DNA from: Streptomyces deccanensis
GTDB lineage: Bacteria > Actinomycetota > Actinomycetes > Streptomycetales > Streptomycetaceae
Assembly: GCF_022385335.1 (NCBI RefSeq)
Contig: NZ_CP092431.1
Span: 5,952,001 to 6,016,000, forward strand
Reading direction: 5' to 3'
DNA: 64,000 bases
Both the position numbers and the translations under genes were made by a program. How positions within the stretch are numbered: the first letter of the stretch is position 1; each line of letters begins with the position of its first letter. The notes under the pieces were generated by a model that saw only the letters and a program-made list of their open reading frames with translations, made no database searches and had not been told where the DNA came from. Below are positions 35,139 through 44,712 of this stretch, piece by piece.

Positions 35139-36227
35139 CTAGTCGCGGGGCAGCGGGTTCGGGATGCCGACCGGTTGCAGCAGCCACCCGAAGTCGCCCA
35201 GGCCGCCCGGCGCGGTCAGCTCGGCGGCCTCGCCCGCGCCCGCGAGGGCCCGTACGTACGCCGCCGGGTCGCTGGTCGCCAGGGAGAGCGGTGGACGGCC
35301 GCCGGTGACACCCAGGGCGCGCAGGGCCTCCCGCTGGGTGAGCAGCCGGGCCCCCGGCAGAGCGCACGCGTCCAGTGCCACATGCGCGGTGATGTCGCAC
35401 GACCCGTCCGGGACCGGCGTGGTCTCCCGCCCGTCCCGGAACCCGGTGAGCGTCCCGAAGGGCGGCCGGGAGCCCGCCAGGTGCGCGTAGTCGACGGCGA
35501 CGGCGAGCCCCCGCTCGACGCCCGCCACGGCGGCGGCCCACGCCCGGTCCCGGGGCAGCCCGACCTCGGCCCGCAGCCCCTCCTCCGGGGCGAGCGGCCA
35601 CCACCGGCCCAGCCACTCCGCCTCGGCCCCGCCGACGGGCGCCCCGAGCGTCTCGCCGCCGTCCTCCGCCACGAGCACCAGCCGCGCCACGCCCGCCGCG
35701 TCCACCTCGACGACGTCCACGGGCACGTTGTCCAGCCACTCGTTGGCGAACAGCAGCCCGCGGATCCCCGTCGGCGGCTCGGCCGTCCACTCGATGCGGT
35801 GATCGAGACCGGGGGGCCGGTCGGCCAGTTCGACGGCGTACGCGCGCGTGCGGGACGCGACATCGGCGGGCAGCGCGTCCAGCACCCCGCCCACCAGCTC
35901 CCCGTGCCCGGCCGCCATGTCCACGAAGTCCAGCTCCCCGGGCCGCCCCAACACCTCGTCCACCCGGCACAGCAGCCGGGCCACGGCGGCGGCGAAGAGC
36001 GCGGAGGCGTGCACGGAGGTGCGAAAGTGCGCGGAGGGCCCGTCCGGCCGCAGATAGAAGCCCCCCGGCCCGTACAGCGCCTCCTCGGCCGCCGCCCGCC
36101 ACGGCCGCGCCCCCTCAGGGGAGCGGGACCCTGACGTATGCGTCTCCGCCGCGTGGGCGTGACCGGTCCCACATGACCCGCAGCCGCGAACCGACGCACC
36201 CTCCCGGACTCCTGGACGATCCCTCAT
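35139..36227 (-). CDS. MidA/NDUFAF7-like SAM-dependent methyltransferase (DUF185)
   Basis: About 362 aa. The SAM-binding motif is [19 protein letters not shown] (about 99-117); other family motifs are [23 protein letters not shown] near residue 53 and [19 protein letters not shown] around 160. The mitochondrial homologue NDUFAF7 methylates an arginine of NDUFS2, the homologue of NuoD. Here the neighbour, ending 14 bp away on the other strand, is exactly a NuoD homologue. The N-terminal about 45 residues are not conserved; start at ATG 36227 or GTG 36230, both with weak sites. Confidence 0.85.
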   Translation of the reverse strand: MRDRPGVREGASVRGCGSCGTGHAHAAETHTSGSRSPEGARPWRAAAEEALYGPGGFYLRPDGPSAHFRTSVHASALFAAAVARLLCRVDEVLGRPGELDFVDMAAGHGELVGGVLDALPADVASRTRAYAVELADRPPGLDHRIEWTAEPPTGIRGLLFANEWLDNVPVDVVEVDAAGVARLVLVAEDGGETLGAPVGGAEAEWLGRWWPLAPEEGLRAEVGLPRDRAWAAAVAGVERGLAVAVDYAHLAGSRPPFGTLTGFRDGRETTPVPDGSCDITAHVALDACALPGARLLTQREALRALGVTGGRPPLSLATSDPAAYVRALAGAGEAAELTAPGGLGDFGWLLQPVGIPNPLPRD

Positions 36228-36345
36228 CACGCCAGGCTAAGCGGAACGGCCAAGGCCGCCTCCACCTTGGGGAGTACATGCCCCCGTCATGGATCGGCCC
36301 TCCGGTTGACCCGGGCACACCGCGCGCTTCCCTACGCTGGGTTAC

Positions 36346-37548
36346 GTGCAGCGCCTCTATGACTTCCTCCGCCGACACCCGACCTGGGTCGACAGCTTCT
36401 GGGCCGTCGTCCTGCTCGCGGTGACCATGGCCGGCGGAGCGATCGACCCCGACTACGCGACCGGCATGAACGAGACCGCCTTCGTGGTGATCTCGCTCGT
36501 GCTCTGTCTGTCGATCGCCCTGCGGCGCCGTATGCCCGAGAAGATGCTGATGCTGGCCGCCGCGGCGGGCATCGCGCAGCTCATCCTCGACGTGCCTCGC
36601 ATCCCGGCCGACTTCGCGATGCTCGTGGTCATCTACACGGTCGCGGCGAACGGCGCCCGCTGGGCCTCCTGGTTCGCCCTGGGCGGCGGCCTCTGCGCGG
36701 CGACGCTGGGGCAGCTGCGCTGGACCGAGGACGACACGAGCACGATGGGCAACGCGGTGCTCGCGCTGTTCCTGACCGTGCCCTTCGCCCTCGCCTGGGT
36801 CCTCGGCGACTCGCTACGGACCCGCCGCGCGTACTTCGCGCAGCTGGAGGAGCGCGCCGCCCGCCTGGAGAAGGAGCGCGAGGCACAGGCCAAGGTCGCG
36901 GTCGCCGCCGAGCGGGCCCGGATCGCCCGTGAGCTGCACGACGTCGTCGCGCACAACGTGTCCGTGATGGTCGTCCAGGCCGACGGCGCCGCGTACGTCC
37001 TCGACGCCGCCCCCGACCAGGCGAAGAAGGCCCTGGAGACGATCTCCTCCACCGGCCGCCAGGCCCTCGCCGAGATGCGCCGCCTGCTGGGCGTGCTGCG
37101 CACCGGCGAGCACAAGGAGGTCGGCGAGTACGTCCCGCAGCCCGACGTCGAGCAGATCGACGACCTGGTCGAGCAGTGCCGGGTGGCCGGGCTGCCTGTC
37201 GACTTCAAGATCGAGGGCACCCCGCGCCCGCTGCCCAGCGGTGTGGAGCTGACGGCGTACCGCATCGTCCAGGAGGCCCTCACCAACACCCGCAAGCACG
37301 GCGGCCCGAACGCCGGTGCGAGTGTCCGGCTGGTCTACTTCGACGACGGCCTAGGTCTGCTCGTCGAGGACGACGGCAAGGGCGCGCCCCACGAGCTGTA
37401 CGAGGAGGGCGGCGCCGACGGTCAGGGGCACGGCCTCATCGGGATGCGGGAGCGCGTCGGTATGGTCGGCGGCACGCTGGACGCGGGCCCCCGCCCCGGC
37501 GGCGGCTTCCGGATCAGCGCCCTGCTGCCCCTGAAGCCCGCGCACTGA
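36346..37548 (+). CDS. NarL-type sensor histidine kinase
   Basis: A 400-aa HisKA_3 kinase. Five or six membrane segments fill residues 17-155, then a coiled-coil dimerisation helix carries the phospho-acceptor His198 in RIARELHDVVAHNVSVMVVQ. The ATPase domain (about 290-397) has the N box EALTNTRKHGG and G box GQGHGLIGMRERVGMVGG. No extracellular sensor loop of size is visible, so it probably senses within the membrane. GTG start. It is 44 bp upstream of its response-regulator gene and forms a two-gene operon with it. Confidence 0.93.
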   Translation: MQRLYDFLRRHPTWVDSFWAVVLLAVTMAGGAIDPDYATGMNETAFVVISLVLCLSIALRRRMPEKMLMLAAAAGIAQLILDVPRIPADFAMLVVIYTVAANGARWASWFALGGGLCAATLGQLRWTEDDTSTMGNAVLALFLTVPFALAWVLGDSLRTRRAYFAQLEERAARLEKEREAQAKVAVAAERARIARELHDVVAHNVSVMVVQADGAAYVLDAAPDQAKKALETISSTGRQALAEMRRLLGVLRTGEHKEVGEYVPQPDVEQIDDLVEQCRVAGLPVDFKIEGTPRPLPSGVELTAYRIVQEALTNTRKHGGPNAGASVRLVYFDDGLGLLVEDDGKGAPHELYEEGGADGQGHGLIGMRERVGMVGGTLDAGPRPGGGFRISALLPLKPAH

Positions 37549-37592
37549 CCAGGCCTGACGGCCGCTGACACCTGTAGACGGAAGAGGAACCG

Positions 37593-38264
37593 ATGGCGAT
37601 CCGCGTGATGCTCGTCGACGACCAGGTGCTGCTGCGCACCGGGTTCCGGATGGTGCTGGCGGCCCAGCCGGACATGGAGGTCGTGGCGGAGGCGGGCGAC
37701 GGCGTCGAGGCCCTCCAGGTCGTACGGTCGACCGAGGTGGACGTGGTCCTCATGGACGTCCGGATGCCCAAGCTGGACGGGGTCGAGGCCACGCGTCGCA
37801 TCTGCGCGGAGCCCGAGCCGCCGAAGGTGCTCATCCTGACCACCTTCGACCTCGACGAGTACGCCTTCTCCGGGCTGAAGGCGGGCGCCTCCGGCTTCAT
37901 GCTCAAGGACGTGCCGCCCGGCGAACTGCTGGCCGCGATCCGTGCCGTGCACAGCGGGGACGCGGTCGTCGCGCCCTCCACGACCCGGCGGCTGCTCGAC
38001 CGGTTCGCGCCGATGCTCCCGGGCACCGGCTCGGAGCCCCGGCACAAGGAGCTGGAGCGGCTCACCGAACGTGAGCGCGAGGTCATGATCCTCGTCGCCC
38101 AGGGGCTCTCCAACGGCGAGATCGCCGCCCGCCTCGTCCTCTCCGAGGCCACGGTCAAGACCCACGTCGGCCGCATCCTCACCAAGCTGGGCCTGCGCGA
38201 CCGGGTCCAGGTGGTCGTCCTGGCGTACGAGACCGGGTTGGTACGGGCGGGGGGACACGGCTGA
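37593..38264 (+). CDS. NarL/LuxR-type response regulator
   Basis: A 223-aa regulator. Receiver domain 1-120 with acidic pocket Asp9-Asp10, phospho-acceptor Asp55 (VVLMDVRMP) and the KDVPPG lysine near 105. The LuxR-type HTH (about 155-215) is LTEREREVMILVAQGLSNGEIAARLVLSEATVKTHVGRILTKLGL. It is phosphorylated by the upstream kinase. ATG follows GGAAGAGGAA. Its stop codon lies in the first unit of a 20-bp tandem repeat array. Confidence 0.94.
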   Translation: MAIRVMLVDDQVLLRTGFRMVLAAQPDMEVVAEAGDGVEALQVVRSTEVDVVLMDVRMPKLDGVEATRRICAEPEPPKVLILTTFDLDEYAFSGLKAGASGFMLKDVPPGELLAAIRAVHSGDAVVAPSTTRRLLDRFAPMLPGTGSEPRHKELERLTEREREVMILVAQGLSNGEIAARLVLSEATVKTHVGRILTKLGLRDRVQVVVLAYETGLVRAGGHG

Positions 38265-38360
38265 GGCGGTCGGCTCAGGGCTGAGACGGTCGGCTCAGGG
38301 CTGAGACGGTCGGCGTACGGGCGAGGTGGCCGGCGCGGGGCCGAGGTAGTCGGCGTACGG
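38261..38360 (+). repeat. Five degenerate 20-bp tandem repeats
   Basis: Units CTGAGGCGGTCGGCTCAGGG, CTGAGACGGTCGGCTCAGGG, CTGAGACGGTCGGCGTACGG and two more diverged ones start within the response-regulator stop codon and fill the convergent gap to the ArsR-like gene. Inverted CTGAG/CTCAG arms within the first two could form small hairpins. Confidence 0.85.
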
Positions 38361-38377
38361 CTCCTCGGTACGGCCCG

Positions 38378-39514
38378 TCATCTGAGCAGGCCCTCCAGGA
38401 AGTCGCTCCCCAGCCGGGCCACCACCGCCACGTCCAGCTGGTGGAGCACGTACCGGCCCCGGCGGCGCGTCGTGAGGAGGCCCGCCTTCTTGAGGACGGC
38501 CAGGTGCCGGGATATCTCCGGCGGGGTCATGCCGAGCATCTGGGCCAGCTCGCCCGTGGTGTTCGCGCTGCGGGCCAGATTGCGGCACAGACGCATCCGC
38601 ACGGGGTGGGCCAGCGCGGTCATGCGCAGGGCGAGCTGCTCGACCGGGAGCGGGGCGGCGGGCTCGGCCGCGCTCACGGGGTATTGGATCACCGGCTGCC
38701 AGCCGAACCGGTGCAGGACGGTGAGATGGGGCCGGCCCAGGCTGGTCGGCACGAGCAGCAGACCGCCGTCACCGGTGTGCGTACGGCCCTCGACCAGCTT
38801 GTCCACCACGATCCGCCCCGCAGCCCCGTCCGCGCCCTCCACGCCGTCCCCGTCCAGGGTGAGTGACGGCGAGACGGCCCCCAACGCCCCGGCGAGCCCC
38901 TTGTGCCGCAGCAGCTCGGTCTTGTGGCGGGCGTCCGCCGCGAGCGGGTGGCACAGCCGTGACCAGGTCTCGGCGAAGAAGGCCTCGTCGCAGTCCTCCA
39001 GGAACTGCCGCAGCCAGGCCCGCACTCCGGGCGGGTCCGCCAGCAGCCGCCGGGCGAACAGCAGTTGCCGCGGGCCGCGCGCGGCGGCCAGCTCCAGGGC
39101 GCGGCGCCGCATCTCCGGATCGGCCAGCGGACCGGGCCGCCGCGAGTCGTAGGCGTACCCGGGGGAGCAGACGAACTCCAGCCCGGCGTCGACGAACTGG
39201 TCGTCCGTCAGTTTGTCCAGCAGATCGAGGTCGTCGGCGAGGGTCGCGCCCGGGAGGGTGTCCAGACCGGGGATCCCGGCGAAGGGCATGAACAGGTCCG
39301 AGAACGACGTACGCCACAGGAAGTCCGCCTCGGACATCCGGTCGGCGAGATGCGCGTCGAGCCGGGCGGTCACCCCCGTCACCCAGCCCTGCAGCCCCGG
39401 GTGGTGCCCGGGCTCGGACAGCACGTGCAGCGCCATGCCGAGCTCGGCCAACGGCGACGGCACGACGGCCACCTTCTCCCGCCGCAGCCCGGTGATGTCG
39501 ATGCGCACACTCAT
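38378..39514 (-). CDS. ArsR-like winged-helix regulator with DUF5937 domain
   Basis: A 378-aa regulator. The N-terminal about 260 residues (RIDITGLRREKVAVVPSPLAELGMALHVLSEPGHHPGLQGW) form the DUF5937-type domain common in actinobacteria. The ArsR-type winged helix is C-terminal (about 295-365: LRMTALAHPVRMRLCRNLARSANTTGELAQMLGMTPPEISRHLAVLKKAGLL). No metal-binding Cys pair typical of ArsR is visible in the recognition helix. The target is unknown; no co-oriented partner gene is adjacent. Confidence 0.85.
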   Translation of the reverse strand: MSVRIDITGLRREKVAVVPSPLAELGMALHVLSEPGHHPGLQGWVTGVTARLDAHLADRMSEADFLWRTSFSDLFMPFAGIPGLDTLPGATLADDLDLLDKLTDDQFVDAGLEFVCSPGYAYDSRRPGPLADPEMRRRALELAAARGPRQLLFARRLLADPPGVRAWLRQFLEDCDEAFFAETWSRLCHPLAADARHKTELLRHKGLAGALGAVSPSLTLDGDGVEGADGAAGRIVVDKLVEGRTHTGDGGLLLVPTSLGRPHLTVLHRFGWQPVIQYPVSAAEPAAPLPVEQLALRMTALAHPVRMRLCRNLARSANTTGELAQMLGMTPPEISRHLAVLKKAGLLTTRRRGRYVLHQLDVAVVARLGSDFLEGLLR

Positions 39515-39608
39515 GCCCCCATGGTGCCCCCGACCACTGACAACGCCCCCACCTCCGAGAGTCCCCGAGTCCGTCCCCCGTCACCGGACCCGCGGCCGCC
39601 GCACGGGC

Positions 39609-40826
39609 CTACTCGCGGGCCACCTTCTCCCCCAGCCCCACGAAGTCCGCCACGGCCGCGTGGACATCGTCGACCGTCCACTCCAGGGCCGCGGCCCGCA
39701 CCTCGATCTCCGTGACGGCCAGGCCCGGTCCGCCCTGGTCCCACGGGCGGGCGAAGAGCAGCGTGTTCGTCTGCTCGCCCTGCCGGACCGCGGCCTCCGC
39801 GGCGACGTCGACCTCGTACGGCAGCCAGACCTGGAACTCGTGGGTGTGGGGCTCCCCGGGGTGCACACGGGCCCACGGCACCCCCGCCGCCGCGAACCCG
39901 TCGCGCAGCGCGGCCGCGACCACGCGCGCGTGGCGGACGTACTCCGGCAGCCGGGGCAACTCGCGCTCCAGGCCCACGAGGGCCGACAGGGCGGTGGGGA
40001 ACTGCTGGAAGAGCTGCCCGCCGTACCGGTGCCGCCACGCCTTCGCCTCGTCGATCAGGGTCCTCGGCCCGGCGATCGCGGCACCGCCGTAGGCGCCCAG
40101 CGACTTGTAGTACGACACGTAGACGCTGTCGGCGAGGGCCGCGATCTCGTCCACGGGACGGCCGAAGTGCTCGGTGGACTCCCACAGCCGGGCCCCGTCG
40201 AAGTGGACGACCGCCTCGCGCGCGCGTGCCGCCTCGGTGACCTCCTCCAGCTCCTCCCAGGAGGGGAGCAGGAAACCGGCCTCCCTGAGGGGCAGTTCGA
40301 GCATCAGCGCGCCGAAGGGCTCGTCGAGACCGCGTACCTCCTCGGCGGTCGGCTGCCTCGGCTCGCTCGTCAGCCGCACCGGCCGCAGGCCGCTGACCTG
40401 GCTGAACGCATGACGCTCGTACATCTCGGGGTGGGACAGGGCGTGCAGGGCGACGGCCGGGTTCCCGGTGCGGGCCGCCCAGCAGCGCAGCGCCACCTGC
40501 TGGGCCATCGTGCCGGTCGGGAAGAACGCGGCCGCCTCCATGCCGAGCAGCGCTGCCGTCCGCTCCTCCAGGGTCTCGACGACTCCGTTGCCGTAGATGT
40601 CGGCGGTCTCGTCCAGGTCGTACACGTCCCCGGCGGCGTCCAGGAGCGCCAGGCGCTCCCGGACCGTGGCCAGCGCGCTCGTCCGCGCCAGCACCCGCTC
40701 GGCCGCCCGCTGGGCGACCTGGCGCCGCCGGTACCGCAGAGCCGCCGAGGACCCCTCGGTCGCCTCCCCCCGCGAGACCGTCCCCGTCGTGTCCGCCGCC
40801 CGCGCCGTGTCCGCCGTTTCACTCAT
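39609..40826 (-). CDS. Threonine aldolase-like PLP enzyme
   Basis: A 405-aa fold-type I PLP enzyme of the beta-eliminating lyase/threonine aldolase family. Cofactor motifs are FFPTGTMAQQVALR (about 100-113), VVHFDGARLWES (Asp binding the pyridine) and SVYVSYYKSLGAYGGAA, where the Lys should form the Schiff base. Low-specificity threonine aldolases cleave L-threonine to glycine and acetaldehyde. The first about 60 residues are an extra, poorly conserved segment. The reading could also fit a related lyase, so substrate is inferred. Confidence 0.85.
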   Translation of the reverse strand: MSETADTARAADTTGTVSRGEATEGSSAALRYRRRQVAQRAAERVLARTSALATVRERLALLDAAGDVYDLDETADIYGNGVVETLEERTAALLGMEAAAFFPTGTMAQQVALRCWAARTGNPAVALHALSHPEMYERHAFSQVSGLRPVRLTSEPRQPTAEEVRGLDEPFGALMLELPLREAGFLLPSWEELEEVTEAARAREAVVHFDGARLWESTEHFGRPVDEIAALADSVYVSYYKSLGAYGGAAIAGPRTLIDEAKAWRHRYGGQLFQQFPTALSALVGLERELPRLPEYVRHARVVAAALRDGFAAAGVPWARVHPGEPHTHEFQVWLPYEVDVAAEAAVRQGEQTNTLLFARPWDQGGPGLAVTEIEVRAAALEWTVDDVHAAVADFVGLGEKVARE

Positions 40827-41049
40827 CCCGGGATCATCCCCCGGCCCGTCCGGCCAGGCACCCCGATTTCGCGACGGACGGCCCCCACACCCGGCCCACG
40901 CGCGCGCACGCTCAGACCGCGACCTGCGGAAACGCGCCGCGGCCGCCCACAGCCTGTGGACAACCGAACGTCCCTCGAACCAATCGCGTTAACATGACGA
41001 GAAATCGTCCGGTACCCAGAGCGGACTGGAACGGGAAGGCCGCCACCGA
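40827..41049 (+). promoter_or_regulatory. Divergent region upstream of the cofactor operon
   Basis: 223 bp between the aldolase-like gene and the pantothenate/NAD operon. GTTAACATG near 40987-40996 is the only AT-rich segment and may include the operon -10. No recognised NAD- or CoA-regulator site was found. Confidence 0.35.
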
Positions 41050-42006
41050 GTGAGTACATTCCAGCAACCAGACCCGAAGGACCGCCCCGCCCGGCTCACC
41101 GTCGGTGTCGTCGGCGCCGGCCGGGTCGGCCCCGCGCTGGCAGCGTCGCTGCGACTGGCCGGGCACCGCCCGGTGGCCGTCTCCGGGGTCTCCGACGCGT
41201 CCAGGCGCCGCGCCGCCGAGCTGCTGCCCGACGTCCCGCTGATGCCGCCCGCCGATGTGCTGCGCCACGCCGACCTGGTCCTGCTGACCGTCCCCGACGA
41301 CGCCCTGCCGGGGCTGGTCGAGGGGCTCGCGGAGACCGGCTCCGTACGGCCGGGGCAGCTCCTCGTGCACACCTCCGGGCGGTACGGCGCGAAGGTGCTG
41401 GACCCGGCACTCAGGGCCGGGGCACTGCCGCTGGCGCTGCACCCCGCGATGACGTTCACGGGGACCCAGGTCGACGTGCAGCGGCTCGCCGGATGCTCCT
41501 TCGGGGTCACGGCCCCGGACGAACTGCGGCTGGCCGCCGAGGCGCTGGTGATCGAGATGGGCGGCGAGCCCGAGTGGATCGCCGAGGAGAACCGCCCGCT
41601 GTACCACGCGGCCCTCGCCCTGGGCGCCAACCACCTGGTCACCCTGGTCGCCCAGTCCATGGAGCTGCTGCGCACGGCCGGGGTCACCGCCCCCGACCGC
41701 ATGCTCGGCCCGCTGCTCGGCGCCGCCCTGGACAACGCCCTGCGCTCGGGCGACGCGGCCCTCACCGGCCCCGTCGCGCGCGGGGACGCCGGCACGGTCG
41801 CCGCGCACGTCGCCGAGTTGCGCGCGCACGCCCCCGCCACCGTCGCCGGTTATCTGGCGATGGCCCGCGCGACCGCCGACCGGGCCCTCGCCCACGGCCT
41901 GCTCAAGCCGGAGCTGGCCGAGGATCTGCTCGGCGTGCTCGCGGGCGGGACGGACCGCGCCACCGGAGCGGGCGGCACCGACGGGACCGAAGGGAACGCC
42001 CGATGA
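41050..42006 (+). CDS. Rossmann / DUF2520 oxidoreductase, candidate PanG-type ketopantoate reductase
   Basis: A 318-aa protein. The N-terminal Rossmann motif is [17 protein letters not shown] (about 18-34), with [16 protein letters not shown] after the second strand. The C-terminal DUF2520 helical domain (about 150-290) includes [24 protein letters not shown]. As recalled, Francisella PanG, an alternative ketopantoate reductase, has the same architecture. It overlaps panC by 4 bp, so supplying pantoate to PanC is a reasonable inference. GTG start. Confidence 0.85.
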   Translation: MSTFQQPDPKDRPARLTVGVVGAGRVGPALAASLRLAGHRPVAVSGVSDASRRRAAELLPDVPLMPPADVLRHADLVLLTVPDDALPGLVEGLAETGSVRPGQLLVHTSGRYGAKVLDPALRAGALPLALHPAMTFTGTQVDVQRLAGCSFGVTAPDELRLAAEALVIEMGGEPEWIAEENRPLYHAALALGANHLVTLVAQSMELLRTAGVTAPDRMLGPLLGAALDNALRSGDAALTGPVARGDAGTVAAHVAELRAHAPATVAGYLAMARATADRALAHGLLKPELAEDLLGVLAGGTDRATGAGGTDGTEGNAR

Positions 42007-42995
42007 CCATCACCGTGCTGCGCACCGCCGACGAACTGCACGCACGCGCGCGTACGGGACGCCGGGCCGTCGTGATGACGATGGGCGCCCTGCACGAGGG
42101 CCACGCCACCCTGGTCCGAACCGCGCGCGAGATCGCCGGCGACGCGGGCGAGGTCGTCGTGACCGTCTTCGTCAACCCCCTCCAGTTCGGCGCGGGCGAG
42201 GACCTCGACCGCTACCCGCGCACCCTGGACGCCGACGTCAAGCTCGCCGAACAGGCGGGCGCGGACGTGGTGTTCGCCCCGTCCGTGGACGAGGTCTACC
42301 CGGGCGGCGAACCCCAGGTCCGGATCACCGCCGGGCCCATGGGGGAACGCCTGGAGGGCGCCTCCCGCCCCGGGCACTTCGACGGCATGCTCACCGTCGT
42401 CGCCAAGCTGCTCCACCTCACCCGCCCCGACGTGGCGCTCTACGGCCAGAAGGACGCCCAGCAGCTCGCCCTGATCCGCCGCATGGTCCGCGACCTGAAC
42501 TTCGGCATGGAGATCGTCGGCGTCCCGACGGTCCGCGAGCCCGACGGACTGGCCCTGTCCAGCCGTAACCGGTACCTGTCCACCGAGGAGCGCCGCACCG
42601 CCCTGGCGCTCTCCCAGGCGCTGTTCGCGGGCCGCGACCGGCACGCCGCCCAGGAGGCGCTCCGCGCGCGTGCCCGCGAGGTGCCCGCCACGCGCGCGCG
42701 TGCCGAGGCGTTGAGCGCGATCGGCGAGTCCCGCGCCGCCGCCGACGCGCACGCCATGGCCAAGTCCGCCCCCGGCGGCCCCGCCGCCGTCCGTGCGGCG
42801 GCCCGGCTGGTCCTCGACGAGGCACTGCGCATGAAGCCGCCACTCACCCTGGACTACCTGGCCCTGGTGGACCCCTCCGACTTCACCGACATCCCCGACG
42901 ACTTCACCGGCGAAGCCGTCCTCGCCGTCGCGGCCCGGGTGGGGACGACCCGGCTGATCGACAACATTCCCCTGACCTTCGGAGCCGCCTCGTGA
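42003..42995 (+). CDS. panC: Pantoate--beta-alanine ligase (pantothenate synthetase)
   Basis: A 330-aa ATP-dependent ligase joining pantoate and beta-alanine. The nucleotide-binding HIGH-like motif is [15 protein letters not shown] (about 25-39); [38 protein letters not shown] and the KMSKS-equivalent [10 protein letters not shown] are present. The C terminus (DYLALVDP...) is complete. It is the second gene of the operon with 4-bp overlaps on both sides. panB and panD are not in the window. Confidence 0.96.
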   Translation: MTITVLRTADELHARARTGRRAVVMTMGALHEGHATLVRTAREIAGDAGEVVVTVFVNPLQFGAGEDLDRYPRTLDADVKLAEQAGADVVFAPSVDEVYPGGEPQVRITAGPMGERLEGASRPGHFDGMLTVVAKLLHLTRPDVALYGQKDAQQLALIRRMVRDLNFGMEIVGVPTVREPDGLALSSRNRYLSTEERRTALALSQALFAGRDRHAAQEALRARAREVPATRARAEALSAIGESRAAADAHAMAKSAPGGPAAVRAAARLVLDEALRMKPPLTLDYLALVDPSDFTDIPDDFTGEAVLAVAARVGTTRLIDNIPLTFGAAS

Positions 42996-44707
42996 CCAGC
43001 ACAGGCATACGACTGCACGCGCCCGCACCGGGCTGGTCCATCGACGCCGACGTGGTCGTCGTCGGCTCGGGCGTCGCCGGCCTCACCGCCGCGCTGCGCT
43101 GCGAGGCCGCCGGCCTGACCACGGTCGTCGTCACCAAGGCCCGCCTCGACGACGGCTCCACCCGCTGGGCCCAGGGCGGCATCGCCGCGGCCCTCGGCGA
43201 GGGCGACACCCCCGAACAGCACCTGGACGACACCCTGGTGGCCGGCGCGGGCCTGTGCGACGAGGACGCCGTACGGCTGCTGGTCACCGAGGGCCCCGAC
43301 GCCGTACGCCGACTGATCGCGACCGGCGCCCACTTCGACGAGTCGGAGGAGGGCGGCCTGGAGCTGACCCGCGAGGGCGGCCACCACCGCCGCCGCATCG
43401 CCCACGCGGGCGGCGACGCCACCGGCGCCGAGATCTCCCGGGCCCTCGTCGAGGCCGTACGCGCGCGGGGACTGCGCACGGTCGAGAACGCGCTCGTCCT
43501 GGACCTCCTGACGGACGCCGAGGGCCGCACCGCCGGTGTCACCCTGCACGTCATGGGCGAGGGCCAGCACGACGGCGTGGGAGCCGTGCACGCCCCCGCG
43601 GTCGTCCTCGCGACGGGCGGCATGGGCCAGGTCTTCTCCGCCACCACCAACCCCTCGGTGTCGACGGGCGACGGCGTGGCCCTCGCCCTGCGCGCCGGGG
43701 CGGAGGTCTCCGACCTCGAATTCGTGCAGTTCCACCCGACGGTGCTGTTCCTCGGCGCGGACGCGGAGGGCCAGCAGCCCCTGGTCTCCGAGGCCGTCCG
43801 CGGCGAGGGCGCCCACCTGGTCGACGCCGGCGGCACCCGCTTCATGCTCGGGCAGCACGAACTGGCCGAACTGGCGCCCCGGGACATCGTCGCCAAGGGC
43901 ATCATGCGCCGCATGCAGGAACAGGGCGCGGAGCACATGTACCTGGACGCCCGGCACTTCGGCGCGCACATGTGGGAGCACCGCTTCCCGACGATCCTCG
44001 CCGCCTGCCGCACCCACGGCCTCGACCCGGTCACCGAGCCCATCCCGGTCGCCCCGGCCGCCCACTACGCCTCCGGAGGCGTCCGCACCGACTCCCACGG
44101 CCGCACCACCGTCCCCGGCCTGTACGCCTGCGGCGAGGTCGCCTGCACCGGCGTCCACGGCGCCAACCGGCTCGCCTCCAACTCCCTCCTGGAGGGCCTG
44201 GTCTACGCCGAGCGCATCGTCGCCGACATCGCCGCCACCCACGCCGGGAACGGCCTCCACGCGCGCGTGCCCCAGCCCGTCCCGCCCGCGGAGCAGCCCG
44301 CGCACCCGCTGCTCGCCCCGGAGATACGGTTCGCGATCCAGCGAACCATGACCGAGGGCGCCGGCGTCCTGCGTTCCGAGGCGTCCCTGGCCACCGCCGC
44401 GGCCGCCCTGGACCGGCTGCACGCCCAGGCCCGCGACGCCCTCGCCGAGAACGGCAAGACGGCCGAGCCCGGCGTCGACACCTGGGAGACCACCAACCTC
44501 CTGTGCGTGGCCCGCGTCCTGGTCGCCGCCGCCCGGCTGCGCGAGGAGACCCGCGGCTGCCACTGGCGCGAGGACCGCGCCGAGCGCGACGACACCGCCT
44601 GGCGCCGCCACATCGTCGTACGGCTGAATCCGGACCGGACGCTCGCCGTACACACCACGGATACCGCAGACTTCCCCCCGACCCGGCAGCACCAGCAGGA
44701 GCAGTGA
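42992..44707 (+). CDS. nadB: L-aspartate oxidase
   Basis: A 571-aa FAD enzyme converting L-aspartate to iminoaspartate for quinolinate synthesis. The FAD dinucleotide motif is [22 protein letters not shown] (split by position: about 18-39). The active-site segments [29 protein letters not shown], and [28 protein letters not shown] follow, and the C-terminal helical domain spans about 420-540. It overlaps panC by GTGA. The usual partner quinolinate synthase nadA is not adjacent; nadC follows directly. Confidence 0.95.
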   Translation: MTSTGIRLHAPAPGWSIDADVVVVGSGVAGLTAALRCEAAGLTTVVVTKARLDDGSTRWAQGGIAAALGEGDTPEQHLDDTLVAGAGLCDEDAVRLLVTEGPDAVRRLIATGAHFDESEEGGLELTREGGHHRRRIAHAGGDATGAEISRALVEAVRARGLRTVENALVLDLLTDAEGRTAGVTLHVMGEGQHDGVGAVHAPAVVLATGGMGQVFSATTNPSVSTGDGVALALRAGAEVSDLEFVQFHPTVLFLGADAEGQQPLVSEAVRGEGAHLVDAGGTRFMLGQHELAELAPRDIVAKGIMRRMQEQGAEHMYLDARHFGAHMWEHRFPTILAACRTHGLDPVTEPIPVAPAAHYASGGVRTDSHGRTTVPGLYACGEVACTGVHGANRLASNSLLEGLVYAERIVADIAATHAGNGLHARVPQPVPPAEQPAHPLLAPEIRFAIQRTMTEGAGVLRSEASLATAAAALDRLHAQARDALAENGKTAEPGVDTWETTNLLCVARVLVAAARLREETRGCHWREDRAERDDTAWRRHIVVRLNPDRTLAVHTTDTADFPPTRQHQQEQ

Positions 44708-44712
44708 CAGAC

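Noticed and set aside
32050..36102. A 1350-codon minus-strand open frame
   Set aside because: Only its last part (33420 to 32050) is the real PH-domain gene. Upstream it is antisense to nuoD2 and out of frame in the methyltransferase gene, with arginine- and glycine-rich shadow sequence.
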